Made by a program: the position numbers and the translations under genes
Part shown: positions 27,041 to 35,204 of the stretch, piece after piece
How positions within the stretch are numbered: position 1 is the first letter of the stretch
How the letters are laid out: every line of letters begins with the position of its first letter
The notes under the pieces: generated by a model
What the model was told of the DNA's origin: nothing
Databases searched by the model: none
What the model saw: the letters and a program-made list of their open reading frames with translations, nothing else
NCBI GenBank assembly: GCA_913064775.1
Contig: CAJYAD010000007.1
Span: forward strand, 1 to 64,000
Origin: an uncultured Albidovulum sp.
Lineage (GTDB): Bacteria > Pseudomonadota > Alphaproteobacteria > Rhodobacterales > Rhodobacteraceae
DNA: 64,000 nt
Direction of reading: 5' to 3'

Positions 27041-27952
27041 ATGAGTGACAAAAAGCCCGAACGCAGGGGACTTGGCCGCGGTCTGTCCGCGTTGATGGCG
27101 GATGTCGCGCCCGCCGCCACCGATGCGACCACCGGCGAATCGCGGCCGCGCCGGCCCGATCTGAGCATCCCGGTCGAGCGGATTCGCCCCAACCCCGACC
27201 AGCCGCGCCGCGATTTCGACCGCGATGCGCTGGAGGAGCTGGCCGAATCGATCCGCGCCAAGGGCATCATCCAGCCGCTGATCGTTCGTCCCGATCCCGG
27301 GCACGAGGGGAATTACGAGATCGTCGCCGGCGAACGCCGCTGGCGCGCCGCGCAGATCGCGCAGCTACACGAAGTTCCGGTTCTGGTGCGTGATTTCAGC
27401 GATACCGAGGTGCTGGAAGTCGCGATCATCGAAAACATCCAGCGCGCGGAACTGAATCCGGTCGAAGAGGCGATGGCTTACCGCCAGCTGATGGATCGTT
27501 TCGGCCATACGCAGGAAAAGCTGGCTGAAGGCCTGTCGAAAAGCCGCAGCCATATCGCGAATATCATGCGTCTGCTGCAGCTTCCCGACGGCGTGCTGAC
27601 CTATCTGCGCGAAGGCAAGCTGACCGCCGGCCACGCCCGCGCCCTGATCACCAGTGAAAATGCCGAGGAACTGGCCCGCAAGATCATCGCCAAGGGCCTG
27701 TCGGTGCGTGAGGCCGAGCGATTGGTCAAAGCCCCGCCAAAGGGCCCGCCGCGGCCGCGCTCGGTGACCGAAAAAGATGCCGATACCCGTGCTCTGGAAC
27801 AGGATCTTTCGGCCAATCTGGGCATGAAGGTGCAGATCGACCACCGCAGCATCGATGGCGACGGCACGCTGACGCTTCACTATCGCTCGCTTGAACAGCT
27901 CGACGAACTTTGCCGGATACTCAGCGTCAGCCCTCTGGACGTGTCCAGATGA
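27041..27952 (+). CDS. parB: Chromosome partitioning protein ParB (Spo0J)
   Basis: 303 residues, AGGAGA ribosome site, 9 bases after parA. The N-terminal RRGLGRGLSALM is the ParA-stimulating region typical of chromosomal ParB. The CTP-binding/ParB-Srx domain includes the NPDQPRRDF and GERRWRAAQIA boxes and ENIQRAELNPVEEA. A helix-turn-helix region (LAEGLSKSRSHIANIMRLLQLP) reads parS. The C-terminal dimerisation domain starts at about 245. Target sites are the two palindromes upstream in mnmG and rsmG. The last 26 bases overlap the convergent DUF454 gene. Confidence 0.97.
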   Translation: MSDKKPERRGLGRGLSALMADVAPAATDATTGESRPRRPDLSIPVERIRPNPDQPRRDFDRDALEELAESIRAKGIIQPLIVRPDPGHEGNYEIVAGERRWRAAQIAQLHEVPVLVRDFSDTEVLEVAIIENIQRAELNPVEEAMAYRQLMDRFGHTQEKLAEGLSKSRSHIANIMRLLQLPDGVLTYLREGKLTAGHARALITSENAEELARKIIAKGLSVREAERLVKAPPKGPPRPRSVTEKDADTRALEQDLSANLGMKVQIDHRSIDGDGTLTLHYRSLEQLDELCRILSVSPLDVSR

Positions 27953-28280
27953 ACAGGCTGACGGCCAGCAAGACCAGCGCCTGAACGATCAGCAGGGCAG
28001 GCTTCACCCCCAAGGCGACGGAAATGCCAAAGGCGGCGGCGATCGACAGGCTTGCGGCGATCTTGCCGCGGCGCGGGATCGCCCCGCGGTCGCGCCATGC
28101 CTCGATCGGCGGGCCGAAAAGGCGGTGCGTCAGCAGCCAATGATGCAGCCGATCAGAGCCACGGGCAAAACAGAATGCCGCCAGCAACAGGAACGGCACC
28201 GTCGGCAGCAGCGGAAGCACCACCCCCAATAGTCCCAATCCCAGCGCCAGAAGCCCGGAAATGGCCCAGATCACGCGCAA
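27927..28280 (-). CDS. YbaN/DUF454 family inner-membrane protein
   Basis: 117 residues, three or four hydrophobic helices. The family signature is near the N-terminus: LLGVVLPLLPTVPFLLLAAFCFARGSDRLHHWLL. The function of DUF454 proteins is unknown. Its 3' end overlaps parB by 26 bases in convergent orientation. It starts 2 bases from the hemW stop, so it is the last gene of the rph-rdgB-ridA-hemW transcript. Confidence 0.9.
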   Translation of the reverse strand: MRVIWAISGLLALGLGLLGVVLPLLPTVPFLLLAAFCFARGSDRLHHWLLTHRLFGPPIEAWRDRGAIPRRGKIAASLSIAAAFGISVALGVKPALLIVQALVLLAVSLFIWTRPEG

Positions 28281-28282
28281 TG

Positions 28283-29443
28283 TCAGTCCTCCTGCAATGC
28301 GCCAAGGACCGCATTCAGAACAATCCGGCCCCGCGCCGTCGCGATCAACTGGCCAGCCTGCCGCTGAACCATCCCCAGATCCTCCAACTCCGCGATCTTG
28401 CGGTCGGCGAGCGGCCGCCCCGCCAGCGCTGCATGGCGTTGCAGGTTCAGCCCTTCGCGCAGCCGCAGGCTCATCATCATCAATTCCTCAGCCTGTTCGG
28501 TGAGGGGCAGGGGGGTGCGTTCGGCCTCTCCATGTCCGCGCGTCTCGACTCGCTCTAGCCAGGTCTGGGGCGCGCGCGGCATCTCGGTCGCATATCTCTG
28601 CCCGTTCAGCGTCAGCCGTCCATGCGCACCGGGCCCGATCCCGGCATAATCGCCGCAGCGCCAGTATATCAGGTTGTGCCGCGATTCCCGCCCGTCGACC
28701 GCGTGGTTCGAGATCTCATAGCCCGGCATCCCGGCGGCTTCGGTCAGCTCCTGCGTCAGCTGGTACATATCGGCGGCCAACCCGTCCTCGGGTAGGCCCC
28801 GCAGCCCGCCCACCGCCGCGCGGGCGCCAAAGGCGGTGCCGTCCTCGATGGTCAACTGATACAGTGACAGGTGATCCACCGCCATCGACAGCGCCGAACG
28901 CAGCTCTGCCCCCCAGTCTTCCAGGCTTTGATCCTGGCGGGCATAGATCAGATCGAAACTGACCCGATCGAAGACGCCGCGCGCCACATCGAAAGCCGCC
29001 TGCGCCTCGGCCACGCTATGAAGGCGCCCCAAACGGCGCAGATCGGTGTCGTTCAGGGCCTGAATGCCCATCGACACCCGGCTGACACCGGCGGCGCGAT
29101 AGCCGCGAAAGCGCCCGGCCTCGACCGAGGTGGGGTTGGCCTCCAGCGTCACCTCCAGATCGTTGGCCAAGGGCCAGGTCGCGCGCACTTTTTCCAGGAT
29201 CGCCGCGACAAGCTCGGGCGACATCAGGCTGGGGGTGCCACCGCCGAAGAAAACCGAGCCCAGGATCCGGCCTTCGGTCTCGGCGCCGAGGCGCTCGATT
29301 TCGCTCAGATAGGCTCTAAGCCAGCGGGATTCGTCGATTTCTGCGGCCACATGGCTGTTGAAATCGCAATAGGGGCATTTCGAGGCGCAGAATGGCCAGT
29401 GCATATAAAGCCCGAACCCGCCAGCGCGCCAATCTTCCATCAT
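28283..29443 (-). CDS. hemW: Radical SAM heme chaperone HemW (coproporphyrinogen III oxidase-like)
   Basis: 386 residues from the first of two adjacent ATG codons. A frame extending to 29746 runs through ridA and is rejected. The radical SAM cluster motif CASKCPYC has Cys19, Cys23 and Cys26 (CX3CX2C), followed by GGGTPSLM. HemW inserts heme into respiratory proteins. It is often misnamed HemN, but it lacks the N-terminal Cys arrangement and length of true HemN. The C-terminal HemN-type domain (LRLREGLNLQRHAALAG) is present. Its start overlaps the ridA-like stop by 4 bases. Confidence 0.93.
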   Translation of the reverse strand: MMEDWRAGGFGLYMHWPFCASKCPYCDFNSHVAAEIDESRWLRAYLSEIERLGAETEGRILGSVFFGGGTPSLMSPELVAAILEKVRATWPLANDLEVTLEANPTSVEAGRFRGYRAAGVSRVSMGIQALNDTDLRRLGRLHSVAEAQAAFDVARGVFDRVSFDLIYARQDQSLEDWGAELRSALSMAVDHLSLYQLTIEDGTAFGARAAVGGLRGLPEDGLAADMYQLTQELTEAAGMPGYEISNHAVDGRESRHNLIYWRCGDYAGIGPGAHGRLTLNGQRYATEMPRAPQTWLERVETRGHGEAERTPLPLTEQAEELMMMSLRLREGLNLQRHAALAGRPLADRKIAELEDLGMVQRQAGQLIATARGRIVLNAVLGALQED

Positions 29444-29826
29444 CCGCCCCGAAATGCCGTCACCTCGATCTCCACCTTCATCTCGGGGTTGACCAGGTCG
29501 GCGATAATCATCGTGGCTGCCGGGCGGATCGCGCCGAAAACCTGCGCCAGGGCCGGCGCGATTTCGTCCATATAGGCCGAATTTGTTATAATATAACGTG
29601 CGCGAACCACATCGGAGAGGGCAAATCCGGCCTCTGACAGCGCGCGGTCGATGCTTGCCAGGGTATTCTGGGCCTGTTCCAGCACACTGGAGGGGAAGCG
29701 ACCGGTGGCAAGATCGGCCCCGGTGGTGCCGGCGACGAAGCACCAATCGCCCTGAACCACCGCCCGGGAATAGCCCAGACGCGCCTCATACGGCCCGCCA
29801 GAGGAAATCAGCCTGCGCTCAGCCAT
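29440..29826 (-). CDS. RidA/YjgF-family protein
   Basis: 128 residues from ATG 29826, one base from the rdgB stop. The 11-codon longer frame lies inside rdgB. RidA proteins are trimeric and hydrolyse reactive imine/enamine intermediates such as 2-aminoacrylate. Visible blocks: ISSGGPYEARLGYSRAVVQGDWCFVAGTTG and a C-terminal NPEMKVEIEVTAFRGG. The usual substrate-binding Arg falls in the VVRARYIITN segment. Subfamily differs from archetypal RidA, so the substrate is uncertain. Confidence 0.88.
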   Translation of the reverse strand: MAERRLISSGGPYEARLGYSRAVVQGDWCFVAGTTGADLATGRFPSSVLEQAQNTLASIDRALSEAGFALSDVVRARYIITNSAYMDEIAPALAQVFGAIRPAATMIIADLVNPEMKVEIEVTAFRGG

Positions 29827-29827
29827 G

Positions 29828-30436
29828 TCATGCCTCGAATATCTGCACGAAGCTGGCAAAAGCGTTCGCGCGGTGGGACATCTTGTTCTTCTCGGCGGCG
29901 CTCATCTCGGCAAAGGTCCGGTCGTGGCCCTCGGGCTGGAACATCGGATCGTAGCCATGGCCCTGCGCACCGCGCATCGGCCAGACCAGCTGTCCCTCGA
30001 CACGGCCTTCGAACACCTCGTCATGGCCGTCGGGCCAGGCCAGCACCAGCGTGGCGCAGAACCGGGCCTTGCGGGGCAGGGGGGCGGCTTTCGCCTCGCA
30101 GGCGGCCCAGGTCTTTTCCATCGCCATGACGAAATCGCGGCCCGTGGGGGTTTCGGCCCAATCGGCGGTATAGACCCCGGGCGCGCCGCCCAGGCAATCG
30201 ACCTCTATCCCCGAATCATCGGCCAGCGCGGGCAGGCCGGTGGCCCGAGAGGCCGCATGGGCCTTGATCCGGGCGTTGCCGACAAAGGTGGTTTCGGTCT
30301 CGGCCGGCTCGGGCAGGTTCATCTGCTTCGCGCCGACCACCGCAACCCCGTAGGGCGCCAGCAAGGCGGTGATCTCTTCCAGCTTGCCGGCATTGTGGGT
30401 CGCCACAAGCAGGCGATCGCCAGAAAACCGCCTCAT
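29828..30436 (-). CDS. rdgB: Non-canonical purine NTP pyrophosphatase (ITPase/XTPase) RdgB
   Basis: 202 residues. It removes dITP/ITP and XTP from nucleotide pools. Motifs: [11 protein letters not shown] near the N-terminus, [23 protein letters not shown] with the metal-binding acidic pair, [12 protein letters not shown] and the final SHRANAF. Length is typical. It overlaps rph by 4 bases, a common rph-rdgB-hemW arrangement. Confidence 0.96.
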   Translation of the reverse strand: MRRFSGDRLLVATHNAGKLEEITALLAPYGVAVVGAKQMNLPEPAETETTFVGNARIKAHAASRATGLPALADDSGIEVDCLGGAPGVYTADWAETPTGRDFVMAMEKTWAACEAKAAPLPRKARFCATLVLAWPDGHDEVFEGRVEGQLVWPMRGAQGHGYDPMFQPEGHDRTFAEMSAAEKNKMSHRANAFASFVQIFEA

Positions 30437-31146
30437 CCCACTGCCGCTTTCTGTGCCGCGACCAGATTGGTGACGCCGTCCTCGGCCAGATCCATCAGCT
30501 TCATCATCTCATCGCGCGAGAAGGTCGCGCCTTCGGCCGTCATCTGCACTTCGATCAGCCGCCCCGCGCCGGTCATGATGAAGTTGCCATCGGTGCCGGC
30601 CTCGCTGTCCTCGGCATAGTCGAGGTCCAGCACCGGCTGCCCGGCATAGATCCCGCAAGACACCGCCGCGACATGATCGAGGATCGGGTCCGAGGTGATG
30701 ATCCCCGCCTTCAGCAATTTGTTCACCGCCAGCCGCAGCGCGACCCAGCCGCCGGTGATAGAGGCGCAGCGGGTCCCGCCATCGGCCTGGATCACGTCGC
30801 AATCGACGGTGATCTGACGCTCGCCCAGGGCGGAACGGTCGATGCCGGCGCGCAGGGCCCGGCCGATCAGACGCTGGATCTCCACCGTGCGGCCCTGCTG
30901 CTTGCCAGCCGTGGCCTCGCGCCGCGTGCGGGTGTTGGTGGCGCGCGGCAGCATGCCGTATTCCGCCGTCACCCAGCCGAGCCCGGTGTTGCGCAGAAAC
31001 GGTGGCGGCCGGTCCTCGATCGAGGCGGTGCACAGCACATGCGTGTCGCCCGCCTTGATCAGGCACGATCCTTCGGCATGTTTCGTCACCCCGACTTCGA
31101 TTGAAATCGGGCGCATTTCACCTATGTCTCTGCCAGATGGCCGCAT
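30433..31146 (-). CDS. rph: Ribonuclease PH
   Basis: 237 residues. Phosphorolytic 3'-5' exoribonuclease that trims tRNA precursors. The N-terminal [17 protein letters not shown] is typical for the group. The family blocks [68 protein letters not shown] and [20 protein letters not shown] are all intact. It is the first gene of a minus-strand operon continuing through rdgB, ridA-like, hemW and DUF454, and is divergent from hrcA. Confidence 0.97.
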   Translation of the reverse strand: MRPSGRDIGEMRPISIEVGVTKHAEGSCLIKAGDTHVLCTASIEDRPPPFLRNTGLGWVTAEYGMLPRATNTRTRREATAGKQQGRTVEIQRLIGRALRAGIDRSALGERQITVDCDVIQADGGTRCASITGGWVALRLAVNKLLKAGIITSDPILDHVAAVSCGIYAGQPVLDLDYAEDSEAGTDGNFIMTGAGRLIEVQMTAEGATFSRDEMMKLMDLAEDGVTNLVAAQKAAVG

Positions 31147-31165
31147 CGAGCGCTTCCTTTACCGT

Positions 31166-31196
31166 TTGCATGCCAGATACGCGCCCGCGGGCCTGC
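31166..31196 (-). promoter_or_regulatory. Candidate promoter of the rph operon
   Basis: Reading the minus strand, TTGCAT is followed after 18 bases by TATCTG in the 130-base gap between rph and hrcA. The match is partial. No CIRCE element (TTAGCACTC inverted repeat) was seen in this gap, so HrcA autoregulation here is not supported. Confidence 0.3.
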
Positions 31197-31276
31197 GATG
31201 CAAGTCCGAACACTGGCCGATTGACGCCACGCCTGACGGCCCTTTAATGAGACCTATGCAAGAGAATGCGCCGCGG

Positions 31277-32341
31277 ATGACGGATGGCTCCAAGATTCTG
31301 GCCGAACTGAACGACCGCTCGCGCGAGGTTTTTCGCCGTGTGGTCGAAGGATATCTGGCAAGCGGCGATCCGGTGGGGTCGCGCAGCCTGACCCGCACCA
31401 TGTCGGAAAAGGTCAGCGCGGCGACGATCCGCAACGTGATGCAGGATCTCGAATATCTGGGTCTGCTCGGCAGTCCGCATGTCTCGGCCGGGCGGGTGCC
31501 GACGCAGCGGGGCCTGCGGATGTTCGTCGATGGCCTGCTGGAGGTCGGCACCCTGACCGATGGCGACCGCGAAAAGATCGACGCGACCCTGGGTGTCAAC
31601 CAACGCGATGTCGGCACCATGCTGGACCGGGTGGGATCGGCGCTGTCGGGGCTGACCCATGGTGCAAGCCTTGTGCTGGCGCCGAAGCACGAAGCCCCGA
31701 TCCGGCATATCGAATTCGTCAGCCTCGCGCCGGACCGGGCGCTTGTGGTGCTGGTGACGGCCGACGGCCATGTCGAGAACCGGGTCTTCGCGCCGCCCTC
31801 GGGGATGACGCCCTCGGCCATGCGCGAGGCCGCGAATTTCCTGAACTCTCTGGCCGAGGGCCGCACGATTTCCGATCTGCGCAGCTCCTTCGCGCGTGAG
31901 ATCAACGCCCGGCGGCGCGAGATCGACACCCTGGCCGCCGATCTGGTCGAAAGCGGGCTGGCGGTGTGGGAGGACAAGGACGGCCATCACGAGCGTCTGA
32001 TCGTGCGCGGCCGCGCCAATCTGCTGGAAGACGCCGCCGAGGCCGAAGAGCTGGACCGCATCCGCACCCTCTTTGACGACCTTGAGCGCAAGCGCGACAT
32101 CGCCGAATTCCTCGAACTCACGGAAGAGGGCGAGGGCGTGCGCATTTTTATCGGCTCGGAGAACAAGCTTTTCTCACTTTCGGGTTCCTCTCTGGTGGTC
32201 TCTCCCTATATGAACGCTGACCGTAAGATCATCGGCGCGGTGGGGGTGATCGGACCGACGCGGCTCAACTACGGGCGCATCGTGCCGATCGTGGACTACA
32301 CGGCACAACTCGTCGGGAAGCTGATTTCCGACAGGGGATAG
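31277..32341 (+). CDS. hrcA: Heat-inducible transcription repressor HrcA
   Basis: 354 residues from ATG 31277. In-frame ATG codons at 31256 and 31247 are alternatives, and no start has a strong ribosome site. HrcA binds CIRCE operators and represses chaperone genes, usually groESL. The N-terminal winged helix includes LNDRSREVFRRVVEGYLASGDPVGSRSL and SAATIRNVMQDLEYLGLL. The GAF-like core follows, ending in GAVGVIGPTRLNYGRIVPIVDYTA. It is paired with grpE 9 bases downstream, the usual alphaproteobacterial order. Confidence 0.95.
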   Translation: MTDGSKILAELNDRSREVFRRVVEGYLASGDPVGSRSLTRTMSEKVSAATIRNVMQDLEYLGLLGSPHVSAGRVPTQRGLRMFVDGLLEVGTLTDGDREKIDATLGVNQRDVGTMLDRVGSALSGLTHGASLVLAPKHEAPIRHIEFVSLAPDRALVVLVTADGHVENRVFAPPSGMTPSAMREAANFLNSLAEGRTISDLRSSFAREINARRREIDTLAADLVESGLAVWEDKDGHHERLIVRGRANLLEDAAEAEELDRIRTLFDDLERKRDIAEFLELTEEGEGVRIFIGSENKLFSLSGSSLVVSPYMNADRKIIGAVGVIGPTRLNYGRIVPIVDYTAQLVGKLISDRG

Positions 32342-32350
32342 AGGTTAGGA

Positions 32351-32896
32351 ATGGCCGAAGACAAGAAAGACGAGATGTTCGAAGAGCAGGACCAGCAGGC
32401 CGCCGAGATGGCCGACAGCGCTGTGTTCGAGGCCGAGCTGGAGGCGCTGCGCGCCGAACGTGACGAGATGCGCGATCGTTTCATGCGTGCGCTGGCCGAT
32501 GCCGAGAACGCCCGCAAGCGCGGCGACCGCGACCGTCGCGAGGCCGAGCAATACGGCGGCTCGAAACTGGCGCGTGACATGCTGCCGGTCTACGACAGTC
32601 TGGCCCGGGCGCTGGCGACGGTGACGGATGAACAGCGTGTGCAGAACAAATCGCTGCTCGAAGGCATCGATCTGACGATGAAGGAATTGCTGAAGGTGTT
32701 CGGCAAACATGGGATCGTGCTGATCTCGCCCAAGGTCGGCGACACGTTCGATCCGCAGCATCATGAGGCGATGTTCGAAGCCCCCGTCCCCGGCACCAAG
32801 GCCGGTGAAATCATCCAGGTGATGACCGACGGCTTTCAGCTGCATGATCGGCTGCTGCGCCCGGCGCAGGTGGGCGTGTCCTCGACCCCCGGTTGA
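32351..32896 (+). CDS. grpE: Nucleotide exchange factor GrpE
   Basis: 181 residues. GrpE releases ADP from DnaK. The N-terminal half is a long charged coiled coil (about 20-75, AELEALRAERDEMRDRFMRALADAENARKR). The C-terminal beta domain carries GVDTFDP-like VGDTFDPQHHEAMFEAPVPG and GFQLHDRLLRPAQVGVS. A TTAGGA ribosome site precedes the ATG. It is co-transcribed with hrcA. dnaK is not in the window. Confidence 0.96.
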   Translation: MAEDKKDEMFEEQDQQAAEMADSAVFEAELEALRAERDEMRDRFMRALADAENARKRGDRDRREAEQYGGSKLARDMLPVYDSLARALATVTDEQRVQNKSLLEGIDLTMKELLKVFGKHGIVLISPKVGDTFDPQHHEAMFEAPVPGTKAGEIIQVMTDGFQLHDRLLRPAQVGVSSTPG

Positions 32897-32899
32897 TCG

Positions 32900-32915
32900 C
32901 GTTTCGCGTGGAACA
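32900..32915. promoter_or_regulatory. Degenerate parS-like site
   Basis: CGTTTCGCGTGGAACA, just after the grpE stop, agrees with the parS 16-mer at 13 of 16 positions and keeps the GTTTC and AACA ends. ParB affinity is not predictable, so it is listed as a candidate only. Confidence 0.35.
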
Positions 32916-32924
32916 GGGTCGTCC

Positions 32925-32954
32925 GGCCGATCCGGCGGCGGGTCCGGATCGGCC
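32925..32954. terminator. Strong hairpin between convergent grpE and kinase genes
   Basis: GGCCGATCCGG and CCGGATCGGCC form a perfect 11-bp stem with an 8-base loop. It lies in the 79-base gap between two convergent genes and can serve both strands. No T-run follows, so any termination may need Rho. Confidence 0.5.
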
Positions 32955-32975
32955 GCAGGATCGACCTTGAGGCTG

Positions 32976-33821
32976 TCAGGCGGCCTCTGCCTGCCGTGCC
33001 ATCCACAGGGCACCGTCCAGCGCGGTACCGCGCGGTTTGAGCACCCGGTTGCCGTAGCGCCCCGACAGGCGCCGCGCGAATTGCGGCCCCAGCCCACCGA
33101 CGAAGGTCACAGGCATGTCCCCCGAAGGGGCCAGCAGGTCGATGCAGCGCGTGATCCAGCGGTCGGCCAGCCCCAGAATCGTGCGCGCCGCGGGGTCGTC
33201 TTCGGATTCCAGAAGACGCGGTGCATAGGCGCCAAAGACCGAGGGCGTGGCCTTGCGCGCCAGCTCGACCAGCTCTTCGGGGCGGCCGTGATCGTCGATC
33301 ACCGATTCAAGCAGCCCGGTCATCGGCACCAGCCCGTCAATCGCCAGCAGCGCCCGCGCCAGCAGCGCGCGGCCCAGCCAGGCGCCCGAGGCTTCATCCC
33401 CCAGCACCAGCCCCCAGCCGCCGATCGTCTTGACCTTGCCGTCGATCTGCCCGGTGAATGCCGATCCGGTTCCCAGCGTCACCACCACGCCGTCATCGTC
33501 GCCGATCGCACCCTTCAGCGCGATCACCGCGTCGCTCTCGATCCGGGTCGTGGCGAAGGGCAGCGTATCGGCCAGCCGGGCGCTATAGTCCGGCAGGTTG
33601 GCCCCGGCGAGGCCCAGCACCGCATGCAGCGATCGCAGCGTCGCCCCGGTTCCGGCGATCGCCTGTTCCACGGCGCGCACGATATTGGCGCGGGCGCCGT
33701 CGGGATCGGTCACGATATTGGCTGGTCCGGCCTGACCGCGCCCGACAATGCGGCCGCCGTCCTCGGACACCGCCGCACGGCATCCGGTGCCGCCGCCATC
33801 AACCCCCAGATAGAATGACAT
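32976..33821 (-). CDS. BadF/BadG-type sugar kinase, probably N-acetylglucosamine kinase-like
   Basis: 281 residues from ATG 33821. The longer frame to 33917 covers the promoter/operator and is rejected. ASKHA fold: phosphate-1 loop YLGVDGGGTGCRAAV, phosphate-2 region GVVVTLGTGSAFTG, connect/adenosine part VTFVGGLGPQFARRL. The GDEASGAWLGRALL segment is typical of the GlcNAc-kinase-like branch. GlcNAc is the most likely substrate by family, which would connect to muropeptide recycling genes elsewhere in the window, but this is inference. A 12-bp palindrome 38 bases upstream suggests sugar-responsive control. Confidence 0.85.
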   Translation of the reverse strand: MSFYLGVDGGGTGCRAAVSEDGGRIVGRGQAGPANIVTDPDGARANIVRAVEQAIAGTGATLRSLHAVLGLAGANLPDYSARLADTLPFATTRIESDAVIALKGAIGDDDGVVVTLGTGSAFTGQIDGKVKTIGGWGLVLGDEASGAWLGRALLARALLAIDGLVPMTGLLESVIDDHGRPEELVELARKATPSVFGAYAPRLLESEDDPAARTILGLADRWITRCIDLLAPSGDMPVTFVGGLGPQFARRLSGRYGNRVLKPRGTALDGALWMARQAEAA

Positions 33822-33859
33822 CTGCACCCCCCATTTTCGGCGAAGCCTATCAAAACGAT

Positions 33860-33871
33860 TTGTGTACACAA
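33860..33871. promoter_or_regulatory. Palindromic operator candidate before the BadF-type kinase
   Basis: TTGTGTACACAA is a perfect 12-bp palindrome 38 bases upstream of the kinase start. It has the GT-N-TA-N-AC layout of GntR/HutC-family operators. On the minus strand a TTGTGT/TAGGCT promoter with 16-base spacing would place its -35 inside the palindrome. The regulator is not encoded in this window. Confidence 0.45.
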
Positions 33872-33974
33872 GAGTTTGTGGACCGGAACTGGCTTGACGC
33901 CCGGTCAGCCGTGACATGGTTACGAAGCCGCTGCGCGCGACGCGGGCCTCTATGTCTGGAAAAATTCGGGAAAT

Positions 33975-34051
33975 TGGTCGGAGCGAGAGGATTCGAACCT
34001 CCGACCCCCTGCTCCCGAAGCAGGTGCGCTACCAGGCTGCGCTACGCTCCG
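33975..34051 (-). tRNA. tRNA-Pro(CGG)
   Basis: 77 bases including an encoded CCA end. The acceptor stem pairs CGGAGCG with CGCTCCG. The D arm reads GCGCAGCCTGGTAGCGC, the anticodon loop is TTCGGGA giving anticodon CGG, and the T arm contains GGTTCGAATCC. All positions fit a complete cloverleaf close to bacterial proline tRNAs. Confidence 0.97.
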
Positions 34052-34097
34052 ACCGTGGCGGAGGGGTTACCGATTCGAGCGGGCATTTGCAAGGGGG

Positions 34098-35054
34098 CTA
34101 ATCGGGCTTCTTGCGCGGCCAGAGCGCGCCGACCCGTGGCATGATCCCGGTGGCGAAGCGTGCCCGGGCATTCAGCACCGGCCGATTCTCGGAGGTTGTG
34201 CCGCGGCTTTCGCGCAGCACGATGTAAAGGCCCGAGGCGATCACCACCGCCGAGCCGATCGCCGTGGCCGCATCGACCCCTTCGTGAAAGAAGAGATGGC
34301 CGAAAATCACCGCCCAGAGGATCTGCGAATATTGCATCGGCGCGACCACGGCGGCCTCTCCGGCGCGGTAGGCGATGACCAGAAACAGCATCGCCAGGAA
34401 GGTCAGCACCGCGATCGCCCCCAGCCCGCCCATGTGAAGCAGCGGCATCGGGCGATAGACGAATGGCAGCGCCACGCCCATGACGATGACATTGCCCAGC
34501 ATCGGATAGACCAGCATGACAGAGCTGCGCTCATCCTGCCCGATGCGGCGCATCACCACGGAAGACAGCGCGCTGCCGAAGGCGCCCAGAAGGGCCGCGA
34601 CATGGCCGATGCCGAAGCCGCCGGCCCCGGGGCGCAGCACGATCAGCACGCCGATCAGGCCGGCGACGATGGCGCCGCCCCGGTGCAGGCCGATGCGCTC
34701 GCCCAGCACCGGGATCGACAGCAGGGTGATCATGATCGGCATCGAGAACAGGATCGCATAGGTCTGCGCCAGCGGCAGCACAGCAAAGGCGTAGAATGAG
34801 GCGATGCCGCCAAACACCATGCCCCCGGTGCGCAGGCTGACCCACCAGGGATGGCGCGGGCGCAGGTTGCCGTCGGTCCGGTCGCGGATCATCAGCAGGG
34901 TGACCAGCGGGAAGGCCATCAACTGGCTGAAAAAGATCAGCTGGAAGGGCGAATAATGCCCGCCCAGCCATTTCACCACCGCATCGCTGCCCGCATAGGT
35001 CGCGAAGGCCAGAAGCGCTATCCCGGCGCCGCGCAGGTTGCTGTTGCCCGTCAT
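34098..35054 (-). CDS. EamA/DMT-family transporter
   Basis: 318 residues with ten predicted membrane helices in two EamA repeats (about 10-135 and 150-285). Repeat signatures include AFAVLPLAQTYAILFSMPIMITLLSIPVLGERIG and the second-repeat YRAGEAAVVAPMQYSQILWAVIFGHLFFHE. The C-terminal tail is soluble and basic. Drug/metabolite transporters export amino acids, nucleotides or other small molecules, and the substrate cannot be assigned. It stands alone, preceded by a palindromic repeat and followed by the tRNA. Confidence 0.9.
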   Translation of the reverse strand: MTGNSNLRGAGIALLAFATYAGSDAVVKWLGGHYSPFQLIFFSQLMAFPLVTLLMIRDRTDGNLRPRHPWWVSLRTGGMVFGGIASFYAFAVLPLAQTYAILFSMPIMITLLSIPVLGERIGLHRGGAIVAGLIGVLIVLRPGAGGFGIGHVAALLGAFGSALSSVVMRRIGQDERSSVMLVYPMLGNVIVMGVALPFVYRPMPLLHMGGLGAIAVLTFLAMLFLVIAYRAGEAAVVAPMQYSQILWAVIFGHLFFHEGVDAATAIGSAVVIASGLYIVLRESRGTTSENRPVLNARARFATGIMPRVGALWPRKKPD

Positions 35055-35130
35055 GATCCCAAGCGACTCCGGCAGAAGGCCCTTTTCCCGGCATTGCAGA
35101 AAACTGTTCCGCCCTCAATGGTCGGCCCTC

Positions 35131-35195
35131 GGCGTATTTTGGGAACAATGAAGGCAAAGGGCGCCGCTTTTCCTTCATCCTGGTCCGAATATCGC
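35131..35195. repeat. Long extragenic palindrome, copy A
   Basis: Imperfect inverted repeat of about 65 bases between the histidine kinase stop and the EamA gene. The left arm reads GGCGTATTTTGGGAACAATG then AAGG. The right arm is its approximate reverse complement (CCTTCATCCTGGTCCGAATA). The centre AAAGGGCGCCGCTTTT is itself a hairpin. It belongs to a family of four copies in this window and may act as a two-way terminator. Confidence 0.75.
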
Positions 35196-35204
35196 CCTGG
35201 ATGG

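Noticed and set aside
28283-29746. Extended 487-codon hemW frame
   Set aside because: The extra 101 codons lie over ridA in another frame and lack HemW-like sequence.
31147-31276. CIRCE element before hrcA
   Set aside because: Searched for TTAGCACTC and its inverted partner in the gap; none present.
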